Program-made: the position numbers and the translations under genes
Assembly: GCA_937952925.1 (NCBI GenBank)
Contig: CALFYA010000040.1
Span: forward strand, 1-6,372
Origin: an uncultured Moraxellaceae bacterium
GTDB taxonomy: Bacteria; Pseudomonadota; Gammaproteobacteria; Pseudomonadales; Moraxellaceae
Reading direction: 5' to 3'
DNA length: 6,372 nucleotides
Shown here: one piece after another, positions 1 through 6,089 of the stretch
Position numbering within the stretch: the stretch's first letter is position 1
Layout: the number at the start of each line of letters is the position of its first letter
Notes under the pieces: model-generated
Told to the model about the DNA's origin: nothing
Databases searched by the model: none
Seen by the model: only the letters and a program-made list of their open reading frames with translations

Positions 1-48
1 GAAATCAAACAGAACGCCGCTTAAGTGGCCTGAACACCAGATTTGACA
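1..48 (+). mobile_element. Possible right end of an insertion sequence (IS3-like), with the last transposase codons
   Basis: Frame 1 reads E-I-K-Q-N-A-A then TAA at 22-24, which looks like the basic, alanine-ending tail common in IS3-family OrfB transposases. The stop is followed at once by a short non-coding stretch ending TTGACA at 43-48. IS3-family ends terminate in CA, and a stop codon lying just inside the terminal repeat is usual for them. If correct, the element boundary is at about base 48 and the matching left end should begin TGTCAAATCTGG. Only seven codons are visible, so the assignment is tentative. The alternative is the tail of an unrelated gene with a chance TTGACA. Confidence 0.33.
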
Positions 49-69
49 ATAGCTCCCACCTAAGATAAT
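43..69 (+). promoter_or_regulatory. Candidate promoter P1 with -35 in the putative IS end
   Basis: TTGACA (43-48) is a perfect sigma-70 -35 box and GATAAT (64-69) is a good -10. The spacer is only 15 bp, shorter than the preferred 16-18, so activity may be weak. TAATGA (66-71) would give 17 bp but is a poorer -10. If the first 48 bases are an IS terminus, this is a hybrid promoter: the element supplies the -35 and the flanking DNA supplies the -10. Confidence 0.3.
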
Positions 70-120
70 GATTATTTTTAATAAAAACAAATTTTCATAC
101 CTTATTGTTTGTAGCAATGC

Positions 121-135
121 GAAAAATGATTTTTC
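121..135. repeat. 15-bp perfect palindrome in the operon leader
   Basis: GAAAAA-TGA-TTTTTC is an inverted repeat with 6-bp arms and a 3-nt centre. It covers the position where the -35 region of the promoter at 146-154 would lie, so it could be an operator for a repressor. It could also be a chance feature of AT-rich DNA. No regulator gene is visible in the window. Confidence 0.4.
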
Positions 136-145
136 AACCACGACC

Positions 146-154
146 TGATAGAAT
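146..154 (+). promoter_or_regulatory. Candidate extended -10 promoter P2 for the ssp-like operon
   Basis: TGATAGAAT is a TGn extended motif followed by TAGAAT, a 5/6 match to TATAAT. No good -35 lies 16-18 bp upstream, where the GAAAAA-TGA-TTTTTC palindrome sits, but extended -10 promoters tolerate this. Transcription would start near base 161 and leave a leader of roughly 30 nt before the ATG at 193. It is the best-placed promoter for the operon. Confidence 0.4.
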
Positions 155-192
155 CCACAAACTCATCTCCTACTGGATGGACTCTCCAGCAC

Positions 193-1140
193 ATGGCTAC
201 TTTTGTTTTTCCACCTGACATTAAACTTATGTTTTCAGGTCATGAGACTTTTCCCCTTCGTCAATTGTGGCTCAAAAAAGCACACCAACAAGCCATCACA
301 TTGATTTCAACACATCATGTGGCTCCTAAAAGCCTGTTTTCTGATGACGACGCCATTGAGCGTTTTGGTGTTGGTAAGAACATGGTCTCTTCCATCAAAC
401 ATTGGGCAGTGGCGTGTGACATCCTCAAAGACAGTGATGTTGAGGAAGGATTTAAAATTGGTGAGATTGGACAATTTTTATTTGGTCAACATGCTGTACA
501 GGGTCACGATGAATTTCTGGAGCGTGACGCAAGCGTGTGGCTGATTCATTGGTTGCTCAGTGGTCGTGCTACGCGTACACCAACATGGTATGCCGTTTTT
601 AACTTTGTTCAATCACAAAGCTTTAGTCAGCATGACGTGACAGAAGCCTTGGATCGCTCATCAGCTTTTTTAGGTGCCAAGAAGTCCAAGATCACAATTG
701 GACGAGATATTGAGACTTGTCTTCGAGGTTACGCCTCCAATCACGATAGCGAAGATAACATGGACTCTCTGCTTGGTAGCTTGGGACTCATCTCGTCAAT
801 TGGTAAAGGACTATATCGGTTCAATCAGAGTGTACAGCACAGTCTACCTGATGCAGTGTTTGGCTTTGCACTCTTAGACCTATGGGATCGCTTGGAGCGG
901 AATAACCAAACCTCACAAAGAACCTTAGCCTTTAATCAAGTCGCTCACGCACATGGCTCCTTGGGACGTGTCTTTAAGATGACTGAGGATGCCGTTGCTG
1001 ATCGTCTATCGAGGGTTGCAGAGATTACAGATGACTACTTGGCTTGGACTGATCAGGCTGGTATTCGACAGGTTACTCGCATGAGAAGTGAGTCTTTAAG
1101 TCAAGCAAAAATGAGTGTGTTGAGAAAAGCTTATGTCTAA
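193..1140 (+). CDS. sspB: DUF4007 family protein, SspB-like phosphorothioation component
   Basis: A 315-aa protein with the DUF4007 hallmark FSGHETFPLRQLWLKK at residues 14-29. A helix-turn-helix-like FGVGKNMVSSIKHW follows at 58-71, then LERDASVWLIHWLL at 109-122 and an acidic DSLL segment near 191. DUF4007 proteins are the SspB component of the Ssp system, reported as a DNA nickase needed for single-strand phosphorothioation. The nickase role is taken from the family; I cannot identify its active site. It is the first of three co-directional genes and overlaps the ATPase gene by 8 nt. Start choice is open. The ATG at 193 has only a weak GGATGG (175-180) 12 nt upstream, while Met13 (base 229) would begin MFSGHETF, typical of the family, but also lacks a clear Shine-Dalgarno. 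It is not the stringent starvation protein SspB despite the shared name. Confidence 0.8.
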   Translation: MATFVFPPDIKLMFSGHETFPLRQLWLKKAHQQAITLISTHHVAPKSLFSDDDAIERFGVGKNMVSSIKHWAVACDILKDSDVEEGFKIGEIGQFLFGQHAVQGHDEFLERDASVWLIHWLLSGRATRTPTWYAVFNFVQSQSFSQHDVTEALDRSSAFLGAKKSKITIGRDIETCLRGYASNHDSEDNMDSLLGSLGLISSIGKGLYRFNQSVQHSLPDAVFGFALLDLWDRLERNNQTSQRTLAFNQVAHAHGSLGRVFKMTEDAVADRLSRVAEITDDYLAWTDQAGIRQVTRMRSESLSQAKMSVLRKAYV

Positions 1141-4100
1141 GAAACTATCAGATATCGTACAGGTTGAGCGTCATTTTCTCAGATCGGTCAATATCAGTTT
1201 AGACTTTGGCCGTGTGGACGCGATTGATGGGTATGTACTGCAACCGACAGCACAAAAGCTACTTCAGATTGTTGGTAATCATCTCAACAATACACAGCAA
1301 AAAGCATTTACATGGACAGGGCCGTATGGCGGTGGAAAGTCTTTGCTAGCACTTAGCGTGGCATCGCTTGCAGGTGGTGAAGCGGAGGTCAATCAAATTG
1401 CACAAAGTGCGCTCACCTCAGCGCAGACGCAAGAATTTGTTGACTACTTTGCGACTGAAAAATCTTGGTTGGTTTTACCCATCACGGGTCGGCGTGCTGA
1501 CATCAGTGAAGAGATCGAATCAGCTTTAATAGATGACTATCCTGATTTACCAAAGTCAAAAAAAACCATCATTAACAAGCTTAAACATATCGCCGAGCAC
1601 AACACTGAATATGAAGGCGTGCTGTTGATTATTGATGAGCTTGGCAAGTTTTTAGAGCACGCAGCGTTTACAGGCGGTGATATCGGCTTTTACCAAGAAC
1701 TTGCTGAAACAGCTGCTCGTTGTAAAGGCAAGTTCGTTGTGATTGGCATTCTACATCAGGCATTTGAACAGTATGCGTCCCGCTTGGGTGCCGCGATGCA
1801 GCAAGAGTGGGCAAAAGTACAAGGCCGCTATATAGATATTCCACTTCTCGCAAGTGCCGACGAAACATTATCACTCATTGGAAAAGCCATTCAGACGCAA
1901 CATTCGCACCCACAGAGCTTAAGTGTTGCGAGCCAAGTGGCACAGTTTATACCACATCAACATCACGCAACCTTTAGCCAGTTACTTGATGATTGTTGGC
2001 CTATCCACCCACTCACTGCCTTAATCCTTGGCCCCGCCTCTCGTAAGCGTTTTGGTCAAAACGAACGTAGTATCTTTAATTTTCTCACATCGGCAGAGCC
2101 CTTTGGATTTTTAGAGATATTACAAACGTTAGATGCAGATGCAAACAATCTGTACTGGCCACATTACTTTTTGGATTATCTCAAAGCGAATTTTGAGCCA
2201 AATATTCAGGCCTCTTCGGACGGTCATCGTTGGGCGATGATCATGGAGACCTTGTCGCGTACAGAAGCCAAGTACTCATCATTGCATGTCAAGCTTGTCA
2301 AAACGATTGGGTTGATTGAGTTATTTCGTAGTGGTATTGCTTTATCTGCAAAGCAAGGTTTGTTGTATGCAAGTTTGCCCTATTCACAAGCTGAAATTGA
2401 TCAGGCGTTAGGTGAACTCGCTCAAGCTTCGATTCTCATCTTTCGCAAACATCTTGATGCTTGGGCACTGTACGCGGGTAGTGATTTTGATATCGATGAG
2501 GCAGTCGCAACAGCCAAACAGTCTCTAGGTGCGGTAGACCTTGCCAAAGCTCACAAAAGTCTTGCCCTCAACCCAATTATCGCACGTCGTCATTATGCGG
2601 AAAAAGGTGCAATTCGTTGGTTGAACAGAACACTGGTTCTTGAAGATCAGGTAGATAAACATCTTAAAAACCTAAAGTTATTAGGCAATTGCTTTGGTGA
2701 GTTTTTGCTGGTGATTCCAACACAGCACCATACTGATGAATCACGACAGCAGCTTCAAACGCGCCTGACGGCTCAAGCGCCAGCAGGTGTGTTGATTGGG
2801 CTATCAACTAATGCTCATGAATTTATTGGTCAACTACAAGATCTAAATGCACTGGAGTCTCTGGTCACCCAACGTGAAGAGTTACATGCTGATCAGGTTG
2901 CATTACGTGAAGTTGAAGCGCGTATGCAAGCGATTCGACATGCACTGACCGATGCTGCTCAAGCACTGTTCAGTCAGGCCACATGGTGGCATCAAGGAAA
3001 AATACAAAATGGTGATCTCACACAAATTGCATCACATGTTGCTGACGAGATTTTTGATTGCGCGCCTAGTGTACTCAGCGAGTTAGTCAATCGAAACACA
3101 CTATCTTCTAACGCCGTCAAAGCACAAAAAGACTTGCTACGTGCCATGCTAACGATGAGCCATTTGGACAACTTTGGTTTTGAGAATATGTCAGCTGCTG
3201 CGGGGCTGTACCATACAACCATCAAAACACTCGGTATGCACCGTCAAATCGAAGGGAGTTGGAAGATCTGTGCGCCAGCCGATACGAAGAAAGCAGGCTC
3301 TGTTTCTGCACTTTGGCAAGAAGCCGAAAAGCTGTTGTTCAAACCACAGGTACTCACTACATTAAACACACTGTATACCCGCTGGCATGATGCCCCCTTT
3401 GGTATCAATAAAGGCTTGCTACCGATCTTTGCGCTGGCATTCTATCTCGCAAACCGTCAGCATCTAGCTGTTTACATGGATGGCGTCTTTACCCCCGACA
3501 TCACAGAAGCAACTTTAGATGAATGGCTGCAAGACCCCAAACGAGTCGCATGGCGGTTCGTTAAGCTGGAATCTACAGAGCAAGACATCCTACGGGCATT
3601 GTCTGAAAAACTCAGCGAGCAGCTGAATAAATCCATTGGGCAAGACCCCTTGGATTCTGCGCGGGCGCTAGTTTCGATTGTGTTTGGGATTCCACACTGG
3701 ACACGTCGCACAGAGCAATTAAAGCCTGAAACCAAGAAAATCAGACAGCTTTTACTACATGCGTCAGATCCGCACAAAGTATTGTTTGTGGATCTTCCAG
3801 AGACGTTAAAGACAACTGAAGCCAATCAAATCGCTAATCGTATTGCTGCTGCTGCCAGTGAGATGGTCAACGCTTTCCGTTTACGTTTGCGCACGATTGA
3901 AGCAAATGTGATGCGGGCGCTTGACCAAGATCAAGATTGGAAGGAACTCAATAACCGCGCCAAACAGGTTGCAGGGATTGGTGCAGAGTTTAAGCTCGAA
4001 GCCTTTATCAGCCGTCTCACCACGTATCAAAGCGCTCAGATTGATCTTGAGGGCTTGTTGATGCTGGCGATTGGTAAGCCTAGTAAAGACTGGACAGACC

Positions 4101-4405
4101 ACGACTTAGATGCAGGCGAAGTTCAACTGTTACAATGGGCTGAACGATTTAGACGCCTTGAAGTTGTGGCGCATTTGCGCAATAAGACAAGCAACCGACG
4201 TGGTATCGGTATCGTGTTTGGCAATCAACATACCATCACAGGCTCATTTGATATTGCAGAGAAAGACCAACCTTTGGTCAAAAATTTATCAACCCAACTC
4301 CTGAGCCAACTTCAAGGTCAACAGCATAAAAAAGAGGTGTTCCTTGCTGCACTTGCTGAGGCTGGAGCTAAAATCTTGCAAGACTTAAATCAGGTGGATG
4401 GTTGA
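1133..4405 (+). CDS. sspC: Large P-loop ATPase, SspC-like phosphorothioation component
   Basis: A 1090-aa protein with an N-terminal AAA+-like ATPase. The Walker A is GPYGGGKS at residues 63-70 and the Walker B is LLIIDE at 164-169, with a sensor-like VVIGILHQAF at 202-211. A basic stretch PASRKRFGQNERSIFNFL at 301-318 could supply an arginine finger. The remaining roughly 750 residues are mostly predicted-helical, with a charged, coiled-coil-prone segment around the EVEARMQAIRHAL motif, and I recognise no further catalytic motif there. No signal peptide or membrane segment is seen, so it should be cytoplasmic. In known Ssp systems SspC is the ATPase that works with SspB and SspD in modification; its exact mechanical role is unclear. 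It starts inside the end of sspB (shared ATGTCTAA) behind a GAG-rich ribosome site at 1122-1128, which indicates translational coupling. No frameshift or damaged motif is seen. SspC is the best fit because of its two neighbours. Confidence 0.75.
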   Translation: MSKKLSDIVQVERHFLRSVNISLDFGRVDAIDGYVLQPTAQKLLQIVGNHLNNTQQKAFTWTGPYGGGKSLLALSVASLAGGEAEVNQIAQSALTSAQTQEFVDYFATEKSWLVLPITGRRADISEEIESALIDDYPDLPKSKKTIINKLKHIAEHNTEYEGVLLIIDELGKFLEHAAFTGGDIGFYQELAETAARCKGKFVVIGILHQAFEQYASRLGAAMQQEWAKVQGRYIDIPLLASADETLSLIGKAIQTQHSHPQSLSVASQVAQFIPHQHHATFSQLLDDCWPIHPLTALILGPASRKRFGQNERSIFNFLTSAEPFGFLEILQTLDADANNLYWPHYFLDYLKANFEPNIQASSDGHRWAMIMETLSRTEAKYSSLHVKLVKTIGLIELFRSGIALSAKQGLLYASLPYSQAEIDQALGELAQASILIFRKHLDAWALYAGSDFDIDEAVATAKQSLGAVDLAKAHKSLALNPIIARRHYAEKGAIRWLNRTLVLEDQVDKHLKNLKLLGNCFGEFLLVIPTQHHTDESRQQLQTRLTAQAPAGVLIGLSTNAHEFIGQLQDLNALESLVTQREELHADQVALREVEARMQAIRHALTDAAQALFSQATWWHQGKIQNGDLTQIASHVADEIFDCAPSVLSELVNRNTLSSNAVKAQKDLLRAMLTMSHLDNFGFENMSAAAGLYHTTIKTLGMHRQIEGSWKICAPADTKKAGSVSALWQEAEKLLFKPQVLTTLNTLYTRWHDAPFGINKGLLPIFALAFYLANRQHLAVYMDGVFTPDITEATLDEWLQDPKRVAWRFVKLESTEQDILRALSEKLSEQLNKSIGQDPLDSARALVSIVFGIPHWTRRTEQLKPETKKIRQLLLHASDPHKVLFVDLPETLKTTEANQIANRIAAAASEMVNAFRLRLRTIEANVMRALDQDQDWKELNNRAKQVAGIGAEFKLEAFISRLTTYQSAQIDLEGLLMLAIGKPSKDWTDHDLDAGEVQLLQWAERFRRLEVVAHLRNKTSNRRGIGIVFGNQHTITGSFDIAEKDQPLVKNLSTQLLSQLQGQQHKKEVFLAALAEAGAKILQDLNQVDG
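4392..4397 (+). promoter_or_regulatory. Ribosome binding site deciding the sspD start
   Basis: AGGTGG lies directly against the ATG at 4398 with no spacer, but 9 nt before the ATG at 4407. Ribosome spacing rules therefore favour 4407, which gives a protein starting MAEHHVLGLSGGKDS. The upstream ATG would add only M-V-D. Confidence 0.55.
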
Positions 4406-4406
4406 T

Positions 4407-5246
4407 ATGGCAGAACATCACGTCCTAGGGCTTTCGGGTGGCAAAGACAGTGCTGCCCTTGCAGTCTATATGCGTTTGCACTATCCACACCTTGATATTC
4501 GCTATTTCTTTACCGACACAGGCAAAGAATTGCCTGAAGTTTATGAATTTTTAGCCAAGTTGGAAGGTTTTATTGGTAAGCCGATTGAGCGCATCAATGG
4601 CGACCGTGACTTTGATTTTTGGCTCAGGCAGTACAACAACTTTTTGCCCAGTGCGCAAACTCGTTGGTGTACGCGTCAGCTTAAGCTTGATCCATTTAAA
4701 AAGTGGATCAAGCCTTGGCTTGATCAAGGCGATAAAGTCTATAGCTATGTCGCTATTCGTGCAGATGAAGAACACCGGACGGGTCTGATTTCTCAGCATG
4801 AGAATCTGGAAGTGGTTTTGCCGTTTCGTCAAAACGGCGTAGATAAACCCGCTGTATTTGAAATACTTGAGGCATCTGGTTTAGGCTTACCGGCTTATTA
4901 CGATTGGCGCTCGCGTAGCGGCTGTACATTCTGCTTTTTTCAGCAGAAAATCGAGTGGGTACGCCTGATGGAGCGACATCCTGAAAAGTTTGAAGATGCG
5001 AAACGTTATGAAAAAACGGCTCTAGATCACGGATCGCCATTTACATGGACGCAGGGTGAACCACTGACAGAGCTTGAAAGACCAGAGCGTATTGCAGCCA
5101 TCAAAGCCGACTTTGAGAAGCGCAAAGCAAGGTTAGAACGGCAACGCCGCCCTAACCCGCTTAGAGAAGGCTTGATAGAGATGATCGATGTTGATGATCT
5201 CTATCTGGAAGATGAAGGGGGCTGGCGCTTGTTTGGTGTGTCATAA
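4407..5246 (+). CDS. sspD: PAPS-reductase-like ATP pyrophosphatase, SspD-like (DndC-related)
   Basis: A 279-aa PP-loop enzyme. SGGKDS at residues 10-15 is the pyrophosphate-binding loop, followed by FFTDTGKE (34-41) and RADEEHR (118-124), both typical of the PAPS reductase/DndC group. Three cysteines stand out: Cys88 in RWCTRQLK, and Cys173 and Cys176 in GCTFC. They could hold an iron-sulfur cluster, as in DndC, but no fourth cysteine ligand is apparent. The C-terminal ECGLH motif of assimilatory CysH is absent, so sulfate assimilation is unlikely. In the Ssp pathway SspD uses ATP in sulfur incorporation into DNA, receiving sulfur from SspA or IscS. The sspC stop lies 1 nt before this start, so the two are probably translationally coupled. 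An alternative ATG at 4398 adds three residues and would overlap sspC by 8 nt. The tail (from about 220) is highly charged and helical. Confidence 0.83.
   Translation: MAEHHVLGLSGGKDSAALAVYMRLHYPHLDIRYFFTDTGKELPEVYEFLAKLEGFIGKPIERINGDRDFDFWLRQYNNFLPSAQTRWCTRQLKLDPFKKWIKPWLDQGDKVYSYVAIRADEEHRTGLISQHENLEVVLPFRQNGVDKPAVFEILEASGLGLPAYYDWRSRSGCTFCFFQQKIEWVRLMERHPEKFEDAKRYEKTALDHGSPFTWTQGEPLTELERPERIAAIKADFEKRKARLERQRRPNPLREGLIEMIDVDDLYLEDEGGWRLFGVS
4685..4730. repeat. Nested inverted repeats inside sspD
   Basis: GCTTGATCCA (4685-4694) and TGGATCAAGC (4704-4713) form a perfect 10-bp inverted repeat around a 9-nt loop. Sharing its edge, GCCTTG (4712-4717) pairs with CAAGGC (4725-4730), and CTTGATCAAG (4719-4728) is a perfect palindrome. 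The stretch encodes KLDPFKKWIKPWLDQG, which itself has a repeated pattern, so part of the symmetry could come from the protein. In RNA it would form a stable intragenic hairpin pair. Confidence 0.6.
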
Positions 5247-5276
5247 GTGATAAAGCTTGGTTTTCTATCATCACTT
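5245..5276. terminator. Weak hairpin between the convergent sspD and vapC genes
   Basis: AAGTGAT (5245-5251) and ATCACTT (5270-5276) are perfect 7-bp complements around an 18-nt loop, beginning at the sspD stop codon. No T-run follows on either strand, so intrinsic termination is doubtful. The hairpin could still protect the 3' end of the operon mRNA or stop transcripts with Rho. Confidence 0.28.
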
Positions 5277-5306
5277 CCGCGCAATTGCCACCATCACAAT
5301 CCATCG

Positions 5307-5332
5307 GCTCTGCGTCACTCTCGTGAAAATGG
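5307..5332. repeat. Degenerate half-copy of the palindromic repeat found beyond vapB
   Basis: These 26 bases align without gaps to 6084-6109 with 22 identities, including an 11-base identical run CGTGAAAATGG. All four differences are C/T changes. The ATTCCC arm is degraded here and the right hairpin is missing. The copy lies 8 bp beyond the vapC stop codon, so the pair of copies brackets the toxin-antitoxin module in direct orientation. Confidence 0.5.
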
Positions 5333-5339
5333 ATCGACA

Positions 5340-5741
5340 CTACACCCAGTTCACCACATGTAGTTGCGCGACGCGCTCAAACTCTCGCACATTATTGGTC
5401 ACTAAAGTGGCATTGAGTGATCTGGCGTGTGCCGCGATTAACAAATCGTTGTCGCCAATCAGTTGGCCTTGTTTTTTAAGATTAGCGCGAATATCACCAT
5501 ACTGCAATGCCGCATGGGCATCAAAGTCCAGCACATCCAACCGCAAACAAAACTCGTCAATGGCACGTTGGTTGTGCGCCACGTGCTGAGAGTTCGCTGC
5601 ACCAAAGCGCAATTCGGCTAAGGTGATACTCGAGATGGCTAAATGTTCTTTGTGTTGCTCAAAATAGGCCAAAACAGAACGCGGTCGATGGTTCATGACA
5701 TACACACAAATATTGGTGTCTAAGAGAAATTGTTGACTCAC
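5340..5741 (-). CDS. vapC: VapC toxin, PIN-domain ribonuclease
   Basis: A 133-aa PIN-domain protein. The acidic catalytic set is visible: Asp8 in LLDTN, Glu43 in TLAELRFG, and Asp97 and Asp99 in GDNDLL, followed by the TNNVREFERV block at 115-124. The phrases FLLDTNICVY, ISSITLAEL and VTNNVREFERV closely resemble the enterobacterial plasmid-type VapC (MvpA) that cleaves initiator tRNA-fMet in the anticodon loop, so the same target is likely here. Length matches that family (about 130 aa). The start codon is GTG at 5741, and it shares GTGA with the vapB stop, so the toxin is made by coupling to its antitoxin. All catalytic residues are present, so it should be active. It faces the ssp-like operon, with 93 bp between the two stop codons. 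Confidence 0.93.
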   Translation of the reverse strand: MSQQFLLDTNICVYVMNHRPRSVLAYFEQHKEHLAISSITLAELRFGAANSQHVAHNQRAIDEFCLRLDVLDFDAHAALQYGDIRANLKKQGQLIGDNDLLIAAHARSLNATLVTNNVREFERVAQLHVVNWV

Positions 5742-6004
5742 AGCAACTCTTCTCGCGGCGTAAATTGCATGTCGCGCTCACTCATAAAGTCATCAGATGG
5801 GCGGTCGATCTCTGCAAAGTAATCTGACCAAGACGGACGATGCGGGCTTAAAATTACCCGATCACCCACACGCTCAATATTCACCTGCTGACCCTCAAAA
5901 CGGCAGAATGCAGGCAAGCGAACCGCCTGACTACGACCATTCATAAAGATTTTTGCGGTGGCGCGTTGCGGTGCCGACGCGCTGTTTGTGTCGAGCTTGG
6001 ACAT
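5738..6004 (-). CDS. vapB: VapB antitoxin, AbrB/SpoVT-type swapped-hairpin DNA-binding protein
   Basis: An 88-aa antitoxin. Residues about 18-54 form the AbrB-like DNA-binding fold, with the signature IFMNGRSQAVRLP and then the strand VGDRVILSP. The C-terminal segment (W58 to SDDFMSERD and the PREEL end) matches the toxin-wrapping tail of VapB proteins paired with tRNA-fMet-specific VapC. It neutralises VapC and, as a complex, represses its own promoter. The first 16 or so residues (Ser, Ala, Thr-rich) are an extension beyond the usual family start, but no other start codon fits before the conserved domain. GGAG at 6012-6015 is a good ribosome site 7 nt from the ATG, which supports the start. 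First gene of the vapB-vapC operon. Confidence 0.92.
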   Translation of the reverse strand: MSKLDTNSASAPQRATAKIFMNGRSQAVRLPAFCRFEGQQVNIERVGDRVILSPHRPSWSDYFAEIDRPSDDFMSERDMQFTPREELL

Positions 6005-6011
6005 CAGAAAG

Positions 6012-6015
6012 CTCC
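6012..6015 (-). promoter_or_regulatory. vapB Shine-Dalgarno
   Basis: GGAG on the minus strand, 7 nt before the vapB ATG. It is the clearest ribosome site in the window. vapC has none as good of its own, which fits more antitoxin than toxin being made. Confidence 0.6.
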
Positions 6016-6016
6016 A

Positions 6017-6042
6017 TGATCTATGACTGATCTATATCATAG
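6017..6042. promoter_or_regulatory. vapBC operator-like repeat array
   Basis: On the minus strand, ATAGATCA occurs twice exactly (6028-6035 and 6017-6024) with an 11-bp period, about one helical turn. CTATGA (6037-6042) and TCATAG (6021-6026) form a perfect inverted repeat with a 10-bp spacer across the same bases. The array overlaps the -10 box and the transcription start region. This is where a VapB or VapBC complex should bind to repress the operon; binding is inferred. Confidence 0.6.
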
Positions 6043-6064
6043 CAGATTGAAGTCAACTCATCAA
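6036..6064 (-). promoter_or_regulatory. vapBC promoter
   Basis: Minus strand: TTGATG (6059-6064) as -35, a 17-bp spacer, then TATGAT (6036-6041) as -10 preceded by TGC, an extended -10. Spacing is optimal and the -10 matches 5/6. Transcription should begin near 6029, about 25 nt before the vapB ATG. Confidence 0.65.
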
Positions 6065-6089
6065 ATGATGTTGTCACTCCGTTGCTTTG

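Noticed and set aside
3472..3825. Minus-strand reading frame of 117 codons inside sspC
   Set aside because: Shadow of the sspC coding frame; composition is that of an antisense translation and no motif is visible. The same applies to the other short frames inside sspB, sspC and sspD.
193..5246. Dnd (DndBCDE) phosphorothioation system
   Set aside because: The PAPS-reductase-like gene is DndC-related, but its partners are a DUF4007 protein and a large AAA+-like ATPase, not DndB, DndD (SMC-like) or DndE.
4407..5246. Assimilatory PAPS/APS reductase (CysH)
   Set aside because: No C-terminal ECGLH motif and no cysteine-biosynthesis neighbours; the operon context points to DNA modification.
193..5246. 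BREX-type operon
   Set aside because: A large ATPase is present, but there is no PglX methyltransferase, PglZ or BrxL.
5257..5589. Plus-strand reading frame of 110 codons opposite vapC
   Set aside because: It lies antisense to the well-supported vapC, has no recognisable domain and no good ribosome site.
5340..6004. vapBC as the restriction effector of the ssp-like operon
   Set aside because: It is convergent, has its own promoter and operator, and is a standard tRNA-fMet-type module, so a functional link is possible but nothing in the sequence shows it.
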